A stretch of DNA of 64,000 bases from Acetomicrobium hydrogeniformans ATCC BAA-1850 (GCF_000160455.2 NZ_ACJX03000001.1:372001-436000), one strand, 5' to 3'; shown: positions 8,537 through 19,826, counted from the first letter of the stretch. Notes: generated from the sequence alone by a model not told the origin. Made by a program: numbers and translations.

Positions 8537-11500
8537 GTGAGAAGCATTCCCGCCACTGATAATAACCCTTTATGGTATAAAGACGCCATAATCTACGAAA
8601 CCCATGTGAAATCCTTTTACGACAGCGACGAGAACGGCATAGGGGACTTCCGCGGACTTACGGAAAAATTAGAGTACCTTAAAAACCTAGGCGTGACGGC
8701 AATTTGGCTTTTGCCCTTCTATCCTTCCCCTTTAAAAGACGATGGCTACGACATAGCGGACTATTTCAACATTCATCCAGATTATGGTACTTTAAGAGAC
8801 TTTCGCTCTTTTCTAAAAAAGGCACACGATATTGGCTTAAAAGTAATTACGGAGCTGGTGTTAAATCACACTTCGGATCAACATCCTTGGTTTAGGCGGG
8901 CTCGCGAATCCAAAAGGGGCTCTCGCTGGAGAGATTTTTACGTATGGAGTTCCGATCCCAATAAATTTTCCGAGGCAAGAATAATATTTAAGGACTTCGA
9001 AAATTCAAACTGGACCTGGGATCCTGTGGGTAATGCCTATTTTTGGCACCGTTTTTACTCTCATCAACCGGATCTTAACTACAATAATCCGAGGGTAAAA
9101 AAAGAAATTTTTAGGGTTCTAGATTTCTGGTTCGATATGGGCATTGACGGAATGAGGTTGGATGCCGTGCCCTATCTTTACGAGCGCGAAGGAACAAATT
9201 GCGAAAACCTTCCCGAGACTCATCAGTTTTTAAAAGAACTGCGCGCTCATATGGATGCCCGCTACTCCAACAGAATGCTTTTAGGAGAGGCGAATCAGTG
9301 GCCTGAGGACGCCGTAGCTTACTTTGGGGAGGGTAACGAATGTCACATGGCCTTTCACTTTCCCATCATGCCAAGGATTTTCATGTCGCTTTGGATGGAA
9401 GATCGCTTTCCGATAGTGGATATACTCGAGCAAACGCCGCAAATTCCGGAAAACTGCCAATGGGCGATGTTTCTACGCAACCATGACGAGCTCACTCTTG
9501 AGATGGTAAGCGATGAAGAGCGCGATTACATGTACCGCGTATATGCAAAAGATGCGCGGGCAAGGATTAATCTTGGAATCCGCAGGAGACTGGCCCCGCT
9601 AATGGGAAATAATAGGCGCAAAATAGAGCTTATGAATGTTTTGCTTTTTTCTTTGCCCGGCACACCTATCATATATTATGGCGATGAGCTTGGAATGGGA
9701 GATAACTATTTCTTAGGCGACAGAAACGGAGTTCGCACTCCCATGCAATGGAGCCCCGATAGAAACGCAGGCTTTTCTAAAACAAACCCCCATAAACTTT
9801 ACCTTCCGGTAATAATAGATCCAGAATATCACTATGAAATGATCAACGTAGAGACGCAGGAACGCAATCTTTCCTCAATGCTCTGGTGGATGCGTAGGGT
9901 TATCTCGGTACGAAAACGCTTTAAATCCTTTGGCAGGGGAGATATAAATTTCATAGATTCGGGCAATCCGAAGGTATTAGCCTTTACCAGGAATTTCGAG
10001 GACGAAACGATATTGGTAGTCATAAATCTCTCTCGCTTTTGCCAGGTCACAGAGCTCAATCTATCCCAATATGAAGGATACGTGCCGGAAGAAATTTTTA
10101 GCGGAAACCGTTTCCCAAGAATTGAACCGAATAAACCATATACTTTGACATTGGGAATTCATGATTATTTTTGGTTTAACCTGCTGAATAAAAGAGAATA
10201 TATCTCCATCAAGGCGGAGGATGAACCACTTTCCACCATAGAAATTAATAAAATTGCAGATTTATCTGTCAATATCCTTTCAAGTAATTCTTTTCAAGAT
10301 GCGATAAAAAAATACCTTAACAAATGTCCATATTTCGGCGGTAAAAATAAAAATATTAGGAATATCGATATTTTTGATATCATCTCCATATCGGGAAATC
10401 AATATTTTGAAACCGGTTTCTTGTTTCTTAATATCTCCTATCCTCAGGGAGAGAAAGATCGATGCCTTTTGCCCTTTACTTTAAAGATGGATAACGAAGC
10501 GTTATACACAAGACAAAACCATCCGGAATGCATTATTGCAAATGTCTCAATCGGGGGCCGCAACGGTATTTTGTGCGATGGTACTTATTCTCCCGACCTG
10601 ATCGAAAACCTCATCGACCTTATGTCGAAGAGGAAAAGGGTTCAGGGTAACATAGGGCAGATAATATGCAAAAAAATTAATTTATCCAGCGATCTCGACA
10701 TTACAGAAGATAGAAAAACATCACAATTAAAAATAGAAATATACTACCCCTGGTCTAACCTGATAACTTACGGTCCTTCCGTCGCCATCAAACTTTATCA
10801 CAAACTGGAAGAGGGAATAAACGTAAGCGAGGACATTTTGCGCTATCTAACAGAAATGCGTTTTAAAAATATATTGCCCTACATCGGTTCCTTCAGGTAT
10901 TTATCTAAAACCGAAGAAACCACTATCGGCATTTTGCAAAGAAACATTCCAAATCAAGGGAACGGATGGGAATATGTCCGTAATATGGGTGAGCTGTTTT
11001 TCGAGCGCCTGCTTTCATTGGGCAAAGCGGAGTTACCGAAAGAGACTGCTTCAGATTGCATAGACGGACTATTCCTAGAAATGATATCTCTGCTCGGAAA
11101 GCGCACTGCCGAGCTTCATAAAGCTCTCAGTTCTTCCCGCAAAGTTCCGGAGTTTGCTCCAGAACCCTTCACAAAACTATATCAAAGGTCAGTGTATCAG
11201 TCGATGAGAAATGAGTTGGGGCATTCTATCAGAACACTGTCGTATAAAATTGGCTCACTTCCCGAAGACCTTGCGACGCAAGCCGAGGAGGTCATGAAGA
11301 TAAAAAACGACATTCTCGATAAAATTCGCCTTATCTACCAGGATAAAGTCAAGACTCAAAAGATAAGAATTCACGGCAATTATCATCTTGGGCACGTACT
11401 TTTTACCGGCAAAGACTTCCTCATTACGGGTTTTGAGGGTGATATGACAAAGTCTCTAGGAGAAAGAAAGATAAAGCGCTCATCTTTAAGAGATGTTGCC

Positions 11501-11812
11501 TCTATGCTTTACTCTCTAAACAGAGCTGCCAGGATCTCGTTGCGAAAAGCCTCATCTTTCGCAGAAGAAACAGAATTGATTTCATCGTCTATGAAGTTAT
11601 GGCGTGAACTCGTCGGAGAGACTTTCCTAAAAAGCTATGTTGATAACTCCCGGGGCGAGTCTTTCCTGCCGGAAGATGATAATTCCATCAAAATATGGCT
11701 TAACGCTTTTTTGCTGGAAAGAGCCCTTCTCGAGCTGGATCTGGAGCTTTCCCACGAAAAAGGACAGTCCGATATTCCCATTGGAGAGATAATGTCGATA
11801 ATGAAAATATAA
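8537..11812 (+). CDS. treS: Trehalose synthase (maltose isomerase) fused to a degenerate maltokinase-like domain
   Basis: 1091 residues from GTG 8537, which is 11 bases after AAGGAGG; the in-frame TTG at 8528 is only 2 bases from it. Residues ~1-550 are a GH13 trehalose synthase that interconverts maltose and trehalose: AIIYETHVKSFYDSD start, ELVLNHTSDQHPWF, nucleophile in GMRLDAVPYL, general acid in LLGEANQWP, and FLRNHDELTLE. Residues ~600-1091 match the maltokinase domain often fused to TreS. In this copy, however, the phosphotransferase loop reads HGNYHLGH (N948 replaces catalytic Asp) and the metal-binding DFEG reads GFEG (G965). An intact maltokinase is encoded separately at 16364. The fused domain is therefore probably a non-catalytic, structural or glucan-binding part. 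First gene of the operon; the next gene is 26 bases downstream. Confidence 0.93.
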   Translation: MRSIPATDNNPLWYKDAIIYETHVKSFYDSDENGIGDFRGLTEKLEYLKNLGVTAIWLLPFYPSPLKDDGYDIADYFNIHPDYGTLRDFRSFLKKAHDIGLKVITELVLNHTSDQHPWFRRARESKRGSRWRDFYVWSSDPNKFSEARIIFKDFENSNWTWDPVGNAYFWHRFYSHQPDLNYNNPRVKKEIFRVLDFWFDMGIDGMRLDAVPYLYEREGTNCENLPETHQFLKELRAHMDARYSNRMLLGEANQWPEDAVAYFGEGNECHMAFHFPIMPRIFMSLWMEDRFPIVDILEQTPQIPENCQWAMFLRNHDELTLEMVSDEERDYMYRVYAKDARARINLGIRRRLAPLMGNNRRKIELMNVLLFSLPGTPIIYYGDELGMGDNYFLGDRNGVRTPMQWSPDRNAGFSKTNPHKLYLPVIIDPEYHYEMINVETQERNLSSMLWWMRRVISVRKRFKSFGRGDINFIDSGNPKVLAFTRNFEDETILVVINLSRFCQVTELNLSQYEGYVPEEIFSGNRFPRIEPNKPYTLTLGIHDYFWFNLLNKREYISIKAEDEPLSTIEINKIADLSVNILSSNSFQDAIKKYLNKCPYFGGKNKNIRNIDIFDIISISGNQYFETGFLFLNISYPQGEKDRCLLPFTLKMDNEALYTRQNHPECIIANVSIGGRNGILCDGTYSPDLIENLIDLMSKRKRVQGNIGQIICKKINLSSDLDITEDRKTSQLKIEIYYPWSNLITYGPSVAIKLYHKLEEGINVSEDILRYLTEMRFKNILPYIGSFRYLSKTEETTIGILQRNIPNQGNGWEYVRNMGELFFERLLSLGKAELPKETASDCIDGLFLEMISLLGKRTAELHKALSSSRKVPEFAPEPFTKLYQRSVYQSMRNELGHSIRTLSYKIGSLPEDLATQAEEVMKIKNDILDKIRLIYQDKVKTQKIRIHGNYHLGHVLFTGKDFLITGFEGDMTKSLGERKIKRSSLRDVASMLYSLNRAARISLRKASSFAEETELISSSMKLWRELVGETFLKSYVDNSRGESFLPEDDNSIKIWLNAFLLERALLELDLELSHEKGQSDIPIGEIMSIMKI

Positions 11813-11838
11813 GAACTGATTTCGCGGAGCGTGATCGA

Positions 11839-14259
11839 ATGGAAAAATATGTGTGTATTCACGGACATTTCTACCAACCGCCAAGAGAAAACCCATGGCT
11901 TGAAGAAGTGGAGTTAGAAGAATCGGCATTACCCTTTCACGATTGGAACGAGCGCATTACGGCTGAATGCTACGCTCCTAATGCTGCTTCAAGGATCCTT
12001 GGTAACGACAGACATATCATTGCAATTACGAACAATTATTCCAAGATAAGTTTTAATATTGGCCCTACCCTGCTTCTTTGGATGAAAAAACATGCGAAAG
12101 AAACATATGAAGCAATAATAAATGCTGACGAGGAATCCAAAAAACGGTTTTCGGGCCACGGAAGTGCCATTGCTCAAGCATTCAACCATATGATCATGCC
12201 CTTGGCAAACGATCGAGATATACGCACTCAAGTTTATTGGGGATTAAAGACCTTCGAGAGTAATTTCAACCGAAAACCTGAGGGAATGTGGCTACCCGAA
12301 ACAGCCGTAGACATAAGAACCTTAGAAACATTGGCAGAGTTCGGCATCAAGTTTACGATATTGGCTCCCCATCAGGCTGCAAGATACAGGGCAATAGGGG
12401 CGCAAGAATGGCAAGACGCAAGCGGCGCTAAAATCGACCCAAGACTTCCTTATCTCTGCAACCTGCCGTCCGGAAAAAAAATAAACATATTCTTTTACGA
12501 TGGCCCGATATCTAACGATGTCTCCTTTGGCGGTCTACTAGTCAATGGCGAAAAATTAGCCAATCGCCTCATTGGATGTTTTTCCGACAGCAAGGAAGCT
12601 CAATTGGTCAACATTGCGACGGATGGAGAAACCTATGGACATCACCATCGTTATGGGGACATGGCCTTGGCCTATTGCTTATCTTTCATCGAATCTAATA
12701 ATTTGGCCAAAATAACGGTTTACGGCGAATATCTCGAAAAATATCCTCCCAATCACGAAGTCGAAATAATAGATGGTTCTTCCTGGAGCTGCGTTCACGG
12801 AATCGAACGCTGGAGAAGTAACTGCGGTTGCAACAGCGGACTACACCCCGGTTGGCAACAGGAATGGAGAAAACCCCTCAGAGAGGCAAACGACTGGTTA
12901 AGAGACAAACTCTCCCTTTTATATGAGGAAAAGGCAAAGGATATCTTTTCAGATCCCTGGAAGGCAAGAGATGAATATATACGCGTTATTTTAGACAGAT
13001 CGGATGATGACGTTTACGCCTTTCTCGAGGAACAATCGTGCAAAAAACTCTCAGATGAAGAGGTTGTCAATGCGCTCAGACTCTTGGAGATGCAACGTCA
13101 TGCCATGCTCATGTACACGAGTTGCGGGTGGTTTTTCGATGAGATTTCCGGTATCGAATCAACTCAGGTGATGAAATACGCTTCAAGGGCAATCCAACTA
13201 GCTTCTTACTTCACCGATTCGCAGCTCGAAGCAAAATACCTCTCCATTTTGGAAAAAGCACCGAGCAACATCGAGCACATAGGAAACGGGAGAAAAGCTT
13301 ATGAAGTATACGTCCGCCCATCTCAGGTTGATATGCTAAGGGTTGGTGCTCATTATGCGATATCCTCGATCTTCGAAGAAAAACAGGAGGATATAGATAT
13401 CTACTGTTACAATGTGCAATGCGACCGCTTTGAAAAAGTGCGCGCCGGTAAGCTGACTTTATGCGCAGGTGAGGCTTCCTTTTTCTCCAACGTCACCTTT
13501 GAAGAAAAGGAAATTGCCTTCGCTGCACTTCATATGGGCGAGCACAATGTTCTCAGCGGTTTAAAAGTACATAGCGGTAACGGCGAATTCGAAGACCTTA
13601 TTTCAAAAATGAAAGAGGCGTTAAAAATAGGAGATATTTCCACTTTGGTCCAGCTTATGGACGATTTTTTCGGGACTCATAATTATACGCTTAGACATTT
13701 ATTCAAAGATCAGCAAAGAAGGGTTATAAATTACATCTTCGAAGAACCCCTACACAACATTATAGACGTAGTATTTCGCGGCATCTTGGAATCGAACTAT
13801 ACGACTATGAACTTTATGAAAGAAATCGGCACCCCGATCCCGAAACCGTTGGAAAAGGTAGCGGAAGTTACGCTTAATGCCGATTTTCTGAAACTCTTGA
13901 ATTACAATACCTTCGACCTTAAAACTTTAAAAGGAGTTGCAGAAGATGCCAAACGTCTTGATATACCTTTAGACAGGGATGCGATTGGCCTCGCCTCTTC
14001 CTCTTTGGTGGACACTTTCTTTGCAATGCTCAAAGATAAACCTTTCGAAATAGAGATTTTAAGCAAAATTAACGACACGCTTGATTTGCTCAACGAACTT
14101 AAATTGCCACTATATCTATGGAGAGCGCAAAATGTATATTTTCATCTGACAAAGGACGCCTATCCTAAAGTCAAAGAACAGCTGGATGAAAAAGATGCCG
14201 ATAGGTGGGCAGAACTGTTCAGGAAAATCGGAGAATGCTTGGACGTGAGGGTAGGATGA
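11839..14259 (+). CDS. GH57 family glycoside hydrolase with DUF3536 domain
   Basis: 806 residues. All four visible GH57 signature regions are present: HGHFYQPPRENPW at the N-terminus, GHGSAIAQAF, GMWLPETAVD (putative nucleophile E154) and NIATDGETYGHHH (putative acid/base D262). The long C-terminal part (~400-806) corresponds to DUF3536. GH57 enzymes cleave or transfer alpha-glucans (amylase, amylopullulanase, branching, 4-alpha-glucanotransferase). This subfamily has no firmly assigned activity that I know of. It lies between treS and glgE in the same operon (26 bases after treS, 69 before glgE), which points to trimming or remodelling of the GlgE-made glucan or release of maltose. No signal peptide, so it is cytoplasmic. 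The length suits the DUF3536 group rather than classical GH57 amylases. Confidence 0.85.
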   Translation: MEKYVCIHGHFYQPPRENPWLEEVELEESALPFHDWNERITAECYAPNAASRILGNDRHIIAITNNYSKISFNIGPTLLLWMKKHAKETYEAIINADEESKKRFSGHGSAIAQAFNHMIMPLANDRDIRTQVYWGLKTFESNFNRKPEGMWLPETAVDIRTLETLAEFGIKFTILAPHQAARYRAIGAQEWQDASGAKIDPRLPYLCNLPSGKKINIFFYDGPISNDVSFGGLLVNGEKLANRLIGCFSDSKEAQLVNIATDGETYGHHHRYGDMALAYCLSFIESNNLAKITVYGEYLEKYPPNHEVEIIDGSSWSCVHGIERWRSNCGCNSGLHPGWQQEWRKPLREANDWLRDKLSLLYEEKAKDIFSDPWKARDEYIRVILDRSDDDVYAFLEEQSCKKLSDEEVVNALRLLEMQRHAMLMYTSCGWFFDEISGIESTQVMKYASRAIQLASYFTDSQLEAKYLSILEKAPSNIEHIGNGRKAYEVYVRPSQVDMLRVGAHYAISSIFEEKQEDIDIYCYNVQCDRFEKVRAGKLTLCAGEASFFSNVTFEEKEIAFAALHMGEHNVLSGLKVHSGNGEFEDLISKMKEALKIGDISTLVQLMDDFFGTHNYTLRHLFKDQQRRVINYIFEEPLHNIIDVVFRGILESNYTTMNFMKEIGTPIPKPLEKVAEVTLNADFLKLLNYNTFDLKTLKGVAEDAKRLDIPLDRDAIGLASSSLVDTFFAMLKDKPFEIEILSKINDTLDLLNELKLPLYLWRAQNVYFHLTKDAYPKVKEQLDEKDADRWAELFRKIGECLDVRVG

Positions 14260-14328
14260 CTTCGCCTATATCCCGAAAGATTTAAACTATACAATATGGT
14301 AAAAGTATAAAAAGACGGAGAATAACTC

Positions 14329-16326
14329 ATGGATGGAATGGATGGAAGAAACAGGGTTGTCATAGAAAATGTATATCCCGAAATAGACTGCGGGAGATTT
14401 CCAATAAAAAGAACTGTGGGTTCCGGCGTTTACGTCGAAGCCGACGTATTCTCTGACGGACACGATGAAGTGCTGGCCTTTTTGCTTTATCGCAAATCTG
14501 ACGAAGAGGATTGGAAGGAGGTCCTTATGTATCCTCTTTTCAATGACAGATGGCGCGCCCACTTTCCCGTCGAACGTATGGGAGAGTATTTGTACACTAT
14601 AAAAGGAGGCGTCGACCATTTTTCAACATGGCGAAAGGACCTTTTAAAAAAGATAGATTCAGGACAAGATGTTTCTGTCGAATTAATAATTGGAGCAAAC
14701 ATGCTGCACCATGCCTCCAAAAGACATCGGGACAATGAAAAAAATATCCTGCTGGAATTCGCAGAAAGACTTGACCGCCTCTCGTCTAACATAAATACAC
14801 ATGCCATAGTCTCATTATTAAACACAAAGGAATTTCAACGCCTTAACATGTCATGTTTCGATGAAGCTTTTACTTCCTTTTACGAAAAAAATCTTCGGGT
14901 TACAGTGGACCGAAGGAAGGCAAGTTTCAGCTCCTGGTATGAGTTCTTTCCGCGATCTAATCCGGGGAAAGGTAAGGTGCACGGATGCTTTAACGATGCG
15001 ATGCAGTTTTTACCCGAAATCGCTAAAATGGGCTTTGATGTTGTGTACCTCCCCCCCATTCACCCAATTGGCAAAACAAACCGTAAGGGCAAAAACAATT
15101 CCTTAGAAGTTACTCTCCATGATCCGGGAAGCCCCTGGGCCATTGGCTCATCGGAGGGAGATCATAAGGACATAGATCCTCAACTAGGCACAATGGACGA
15201 TTTTGCCTCCTTCGTTAAACAAGCAGCCGATCTGGGTCTAGAAGTCGCCCTAGATTTGGCTTTTCAGTGTTCTCCCGATCATCCATACGTAAAGAAACAC
15301 CCCGAGTGGTTCAGGTGGCGACCCGATGGAACTATCCAGTACGCAGAAAACCCGCCAAAAAAATACCAAGATGTCGTCCCCTTCGACTTTGAGTGCGATG
15401 ATTGGAGATCACTTTGGGAAGAGCTCAAGAGCATAGTTATGTTTTGGATAGGACAAGGAGTAAAGATCTTTAGAGTTGACAACCCCCACACCAAACCCTT
15501 TGCTTTTTGGGAATGGCTTATCGGAGAAATAAAGAAAATTTACCCCGACACTATCTTCTTATCCGAAGCATTCACGCGACCTAAGGTCATGTACAGGTTG
15601 GCGAAGCTCGGTTTCAATCAATCCTACACATATTTCACATGGCGCAATACCAAGTGGGAAATCACGGAATATATGAAAGAACTGACACAAACTCAGGCCA
15701 AAGAATTTTTCCGACCCAACTTTTGGCCCAATACACCTGATATACTCCCCGAATACCTTCAATACGGGGGGAGACCTGCATTTATCGTAAGGTTGGTGTT
15801 GGCTGCAACCCTTTCTTCCAACTACGGAATATACGGACCTCCATTCCAGCTTTGTATATCCGAAGCGGTGCCTGGCAGGGAAGAATACCTTAACTCCGAA
15901 AAGTACGAGATCAAACATTGGGATTGGGATGCACCGGGTAATTTGAAAGAAATAATAGGAAGAATTAACAGGGCAAGAAAAGAAAACGCTGCCCTGCAGG
16001 AGACTAATAACATATTTTTTTGTGAAGCTGATGACGAAAACGTGATATCTTATTCAAAGGTCACCGAAGATCTATCCAATGCCATCCTGGTGGCGGCCAA
16101 CTTGGATCCCTTTCACGTTCATGAAGCAACACTGCACATCCCTTTAAAAACACTCGGCATCGAGGAAGGGCAATCCTATTTGCTGGAAGACCTGTTAGGG
16201 GGAGAGAAATTCATCCTCCATGGAGAACACATGCGGTTGAAGATCGATCCCTTCGTCATCCCTGCCTATGTCTTCAAGGTGCACCGAAGGTTACGCCGAG
16301 AGTCGGATTTCGACTACTTCATGTAA
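14329..16326 (+). CDS. glgE: Alpha-1,4-glucan:maltose-1-phosphate maltosyltransferase
   Basis: 665 residues. The N-terminal ~190 residues form the GlgE-specific domain (it starts RVVIENVYPEIDCGRFPIKR). The GH13_3 catalytic domain follows, with the diagnostic FRVDNPHTKP (nucleophile D384) and IFLSEAFTRP (acid/base E413), and VVYLPPIHPIGKTNRKGKNN earlier. It extends linear alpha-1,4-glucan with maltose from maltose-1-phosphate, releasing phosphate. Substrate would come from the maltokinase encoded next, and product would go to GlgB two genes on. The start is the ATG at 14329 (GGAG 8 bases upstream). The ATG at 14338 is a possible alternative. Length and motifs are normal for the family. Confidence 0.96.
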   Translation: MDGMDGRNRVVIENVYPEIDCGRFPIKRTVGSGVYVEADVFSDGHDEVLAFLLYRKSDEEDWKEVLMYPLFNDRWRAHFPVERMGEYLYTIKGGVDHFSTWRKDLLKKIDSGQDVSVELIIGANMLHHASKRHRDNEKNILLEFAERLDRLSSNINTHAIVSLLNTKEFQRLNMSCFDEAFTSFYEKNLRVTVDRRKASFSSWYEFFPRSNPGKGKVHGCFNDAMQFLPEIAKMGFDVVYLPPIHPIGKTNRKGKNNSLEVTLHDPGSPWAIGSSEGDHKDIDPQLGTMDDFASFVKQAADLGLEVALDLAFQCSPDHPYVKKHPEWFRWRPDGTIQYAENPPKKYQDVVPFDFECDDWRSLWEELKSIVMFWIGQGVKIFRVDNPHTKPFAFWEWLIGEIKKIYPDTIFLSEAFTRPKVMYRLAKLGFNQSYTYFTWRNTKWEITEYMKELTQTQAKEFFRPNFWPNTPDILPEYLQYGGRPAFIVRLVLAATLSSNYGIYGPPFQLCISEAVPGREEYLNSEKYEIKHWDWDAPGNLKEIIGRINRARKENAALQETNNIFFCEADDENVISYSKVTEDLSNAILVAANLDPFHVHEATLHIPLKTLGIEEGQSYLLEDLLGGEKFILHGEHMRLKIDPFVIPAYVFKVHRRLRRESDFDYFM

Positions 16327-16363
16327 TCGTGCAATAAATGGGGTTAGGAGTGATATCAAGACA

Positions 16364-17881
16364 ATGTTTGAAACCAATTTTAATGATATTTCTGAGGGAT
16401 TAAAAAAACATTTGCCTGCCTACCTGCCAAGCTGTCGCTGGTTTGCCTCCAAGACTAAAGACATCGCAGAGGTGGATATTTTAGACTGCTTGCCCATGAA
16501 AAGAAATTTAAAGACATACATGCTGATTTTGAGGGTCGTTTTAGACGACGACTCCATCGAGCATTACTCAATGCCCCTTTCTGTTATTGAAAAAACACCC
16601 TCGAAGGAACAAAAAATAGGACTCATTTTTGCTCTAGACAACGGCACACATATAATTGAAGGCATTTTTGACGCTGGCTTCAGGGATGCCTTGTTCGAAA
16701 CATTAATCGGGGGCAAAACTGTCGAGGGGATAAATGGCGTGCTTTCAGGTTTTGTCAATGCCAAAAGTATTTCCCATTTAATCGAACAAGGCAAAAACAT
16801 TTCATCTAAAGTTCTACCGGCGGAACAGAGCAACTCATCCGTCATTTATAATGACAGCTTTTTCTTAAAACTTTACAGAAGGCTCGAAATCGGACCCCAT
16901 CCTGAGGCAGAAATGACGCACTTCTTGTCTGAAGCCGGATTTACTCATGTGCCACCCTTTATTGGCTCCATGAAATATATGCTGAACGAAGAAAAATCCT
17001 GGCGCGAAGTCGCTTTACTTCAAGAGTACGTTAAAAACATAGGCGACGGATGGACATACTTCACTGCAGTACTCAAAAATACAATCAAAGCACTTAAATC
17101 GGCCGATGATGCCGACAAATATTTTTTGTTGCCTTTAAAGGAAGAAATAAATAGGACATATGCAATGGCCTCTTTGCTTGGAAAGCGGACGGCTGAAATG
17201 CATTTGGCCTTATCTTCGGACAGAAAAAACGATAGCTTTACTCCCTTGCCATTCAAAGGAGAAACCCAAAAAGAGGCTTATGCTATAGCACGTTTATGGA
17301 TGAAACAAGCGATGAAGATTTTAAAAGATAACATACAAATGCTTCCCTCTCCAACAGACAAGCTGGCAAGAAATATTATCGACAACGAAAAATTACTTAT
17401 AGACAGATTGAAATATTATTTCACTGCCTCCGGTGGAGAAATTTTAAGGATACATGGCGACTATCATCTGGGACAGCTGCTCTTTACGGGGGATGATTTT
17501 TTCATTATAGATTTTGAAGGGGAGCCGGCAAGAAGCTTAATAGAACGCAGAAAAAAGCAAAGTCCTTTGAAAGACGTCTCGGGAATGATACGTTCTCTTC
17601 ATTACGCTGCCAATTACGCCCTCAAAAGCCTGGCCTGTGACGACGAGGCTTCTTCTTTCTGGGCAAAGATATGGTATGATAATGCATACTCATCATTTTT
17701 GTCTTCTTATCGTCAAGAGGCAATGAATGCTTCCTTTTTGCCCGCTGATGACGAAGAATTTAACGCTACTTTAAAAGCTTTCCTGATGGAAAAGGTTTTT
17801 TATGAAATATGTTACGAATTCAATAATCGCCCTGACTGGGTTTACATTCCCCTCAAGGGAATTGAATCTGTTATAAATTAG
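16364..17881 (+). CDS. mak: Maltokinase
   Basis: About 505 residues from the ATG at 16364. The frame is open for 32 more codons into the end of glgE, but no start there has a ribosome binding site. Even the chosen start is 13 bases from TAGGAG, so it is slightly uncertain. The C-terminal kinase lobe is fully intact: HGDYHLGQ (catalytic D366) and [16 protein letters not shown] (metal-binding D383), followed by [22 protein letters not shown], the maltokinase signature. It phosphorylates maltose with ATP to give alpha-maltose-1-phosphate, the GlgE donor. The intact site contrasts with the mutated maltokinase-like half of TreS in the same operon. Cytoplasmic. Confidence 0.93.
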   Translation: MFETNFNDISEGLKKHLPAYLPSCRWFASKTKDIAEVDILDCLPMKRNLKTYMLILRVVLDDDSIEHYSMPLSVIEKTPSKEQKIGLIFALDNGTHIIEGIFDAGFRDALFETLIGGKTVEGINGVLSGFVNAKSISHLIEQGKNISSKVLPAEQSNSSVIYNDSFFLKLYRRLEIGPHPEAEMTHFLSEAGFTHVPPFIGSMKYMLNEEKSWREVALLQEYVKNIGDGWTYFTAVLKNTIKALKSADDADKYFLLPLKEEINRTYAMASLLGKRTAEMHLALSSDRKNDSFTPLPFKGETQKEAYAIARLWMKQAMKILKDNIQMLPSPTDKLARNIIDNEKLLIDRLKYYFTASGGEILRIHGDYHLGQLLFTGDDFFIIDFEGEPARSLIERRKKQSPLKDVSGMIRSLHYAANYALKSLACDDEASSFWAKIWYDNAYSSFLSSYRQEAMNASFLPADDEEFNATLKAFLMEKVFYEICYEFNNRPDWVYIPLKGIESVIN

Positions 17882-17906
17882 ACAAGTCAGGCGAGGGGGG
17901 TTATGC

Positions 17907-19808
17907 ATGAATAATCGTAAAGAATCAACTTGGACTTCTCCGTTTACAGATATGGATATATATCTTTTCAAAGAGGGCAATCACTTTCGTCTCTACGAAA
18001 AGTTGGGCGCGCATATTTGCAACGGCGGAGTTCGCTTTGCCATATGGGCTCCAAACGCCAAATCCGTTTCCGTCATAGGCGAATTCAATAACTGGGACAA
18101 AAAAGCACATCCTTTAAGCCCAAGACAAGACGAGACAGGAATCTGGGAGGGTTTCATAGAGGGAATTGATTCGGGAACGCTTTATAAATATCATATCGTG
18201 TCAAACTACAACAACTACGAAGTAGACAAAGGAGATCCCTATGCTTTTTATTGGGAAAGGCCACCCAAGACAGCCTCGATTGTTTGGGACTTAAACTACG
18301 AATGGAAGGACGAAAAGTGGATGAAGGAAAGGGCTAAACGCAACTCTTTCAAAAGCCCTATGTCCATCTACGAGGTGCATCTTGGTTCTTGGAGACGCTT
18401 CCCCGAGGAAGGCAACAGGTTTTTAACCTATCGCGAATTGGCGTCGTTTTTGCCAAATTACGCGAAAGAAATGGGATTTACCCATGTCGAGTTCTTGCCG
18501 GTAATGGAACATCCTTTTTACGGTTCATGGGGATACCAGACACTTGGCTACTTTGCTCCAACCGCCAGATACGGTTCTCCTCAGGATTTTATGTATCTCA
18601 TCGATGTATTGCACCAAAACGAGATAGGCGTGATCCTCGATTGGGTACCATCTCACTTCCCAAACGACGGACATGGATTGGTCTTTTTCGACGGAACACA
18701 TCTTTATGAACACGCCGACCCTAGAAAGGGCTTTCATCCCGACTGGAAAAGCTGTATTTTTAATTACGGCAGAAATGAGGTGCGAAACTTCCTAATTTCA
18801 AGCGCTCTTTTCTGGCTGGATAAATACCATGTAGACGGATTGAGAGTCGACGCCGTAGCTTCTTTGCTTTATCTCGACTACTCAAGAAAGGATGGCGAAT
18901 GGATACCTAACGAGTACGGCGGAAGGGAAAACCTAGAAGCGATACATTTTCTAAAGCGTTTCAACGAAGAGGTCTACAAAAACTATCCTGACGTTCAAAC
19001 TATTGCAGAGGAATCTACCGCATGGCCTCAAGCAACCAGGCCTACCCATCTGGGCGGATTAGGATTTGGCATGAAGTGGAACATGGGATGGATGCACGAT
19101 ACGCTCGAATATTTCTCTAAAGATCCCATATTTAGGAAATATCATCATAATCAGTTAACCTTTAGTATATGGTATGCCTTTTTCGAAAATTTTGTGCTGC
19201 CATTATCTCATGATGAGGTCGTCCACGGCAAAGGTTCGCTTATTGCTAAAATGCCGGGAGATGATTGGCAAAAGTTCGCTAATTTGCGGGCTCTTTTAGG
19301 TTATCAGTGGCTTCATCCAGGGAAAAAACTACTTTTTATGGGTGGGGAATTAGGCCAGTGGAGAGAATGGAATCATGAATCGAGCATTGATTGGCATTTG
19401 TTGGAATACCCTAATCACGAAGGTGTAAGGCACTTTGTCCGTGACTTAAATCACCTTTTAAGCAGTGAGCCTGCTCTTTATGAAAGAGATTTCGAGAATA
19501 CCGGATTTGAATGGGTGGACTTTTCCGATTGGGAGAGCAGCGTTATATCCTTTTTGCGGAAGTCAGAGGACCAAACAGTATTGGTAGTCTGCAACTTCAC
19601 GCCCATACCTCGCTATAATTACAGAATAGGTGTTCCAAGCGGTGGATTTTGGAAGGAAATCTTAAACAGCGACGCAAAAGAATACGGTGGAAGCGGTCAC
19701 GGCAACTTCGGCGGTCTTGAAGCAACTCCTGTCCCAATTCACGGCAGGTTTCATTCGTTGGTAATGACCCTTCCTCCTTTGTCTGTAACGGTTTTCAAAA
19801 AAGCATAA
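17907..19808 (+). CDS. glgB: 1,4-alpha-glucan branching enzyme (GH13)
   Basis: 633 residues. An N-terminal CBM48-like beta-sandwich (~20-120, [20 protein letters not shown]) is followed by the GH13 barrel with [25 protein letters not shown], the nucleophile in [17 protein letters not shown] (D315), the acid/base in [10 protein letters not shown] (E368/E369) and [15 protein letters not shown], then an all-beta C-terminal domain. It introduces alpha-1,6 branches into the linear glucan made by GlgE. A strong GAGGGGGG site lies 6 bases before ATG 17907. Last gene of the operon; a hairpin follows. Motifs match GlgB closely, including the family-specific YSR and NEYGGREN segment. Confidence 0.96.
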   Translation: MNNRKESTWTSPFTDMDIYLFKEGNHFRLYEKLGAHICNGGVRFAIWAPNAKSVSVIGEFNNWDKKAHPLSPRQDETGIWEGFIEGIDSGTLYKYHIVSNYNNYEVDKGDPYAFYWERPPKTASIVWDLNYEWKDEKWMKERAKRNSFKSPMSIYEVHLGSWRRFPEEGNRFLTYRELASFLPNYAKEMGFTHVEFLPVMEHPFYGSWGYQTLGYFAPTARYGSPQDFMYLIDVLHQNEIGVILDWVPSHFPNDGHGLVFFDGTHLYEHADPRKGFHPDWKSCIFNYGRNEVRNFLISSALFWLDKYHVDGLRVDAVASLLYLDYSRKDGEWIPNEYGGRENLEAIHFLKRFNEEVYKNYPDVQTIAEESTAWPQATRPTHLGGLGFGMKWNMGWMHDTLEYFSKDPIFRKYHHNQLTFSIWYAFFENFVLPLSHDEVVHGKGSLIAKMPGDDWQKFANLRALLGYQWLHPGKKLLFMGGELGQWREWNHESSIDWHLLEYPNHEGVRHFVRDLNHLLSSEPALYERDFENTGFEWVDFSDWESSVISFLRKSEDQTVLVVCNFTPIPRYNYRIGVPSGGFWKEILNSDAKEYGGSGHGNFGGLEATPVPIHGRFHSLVMTLPPLSVTVFKKA

Positions 19809-19826
19809 TCCGCTAAAAATAAAGGA

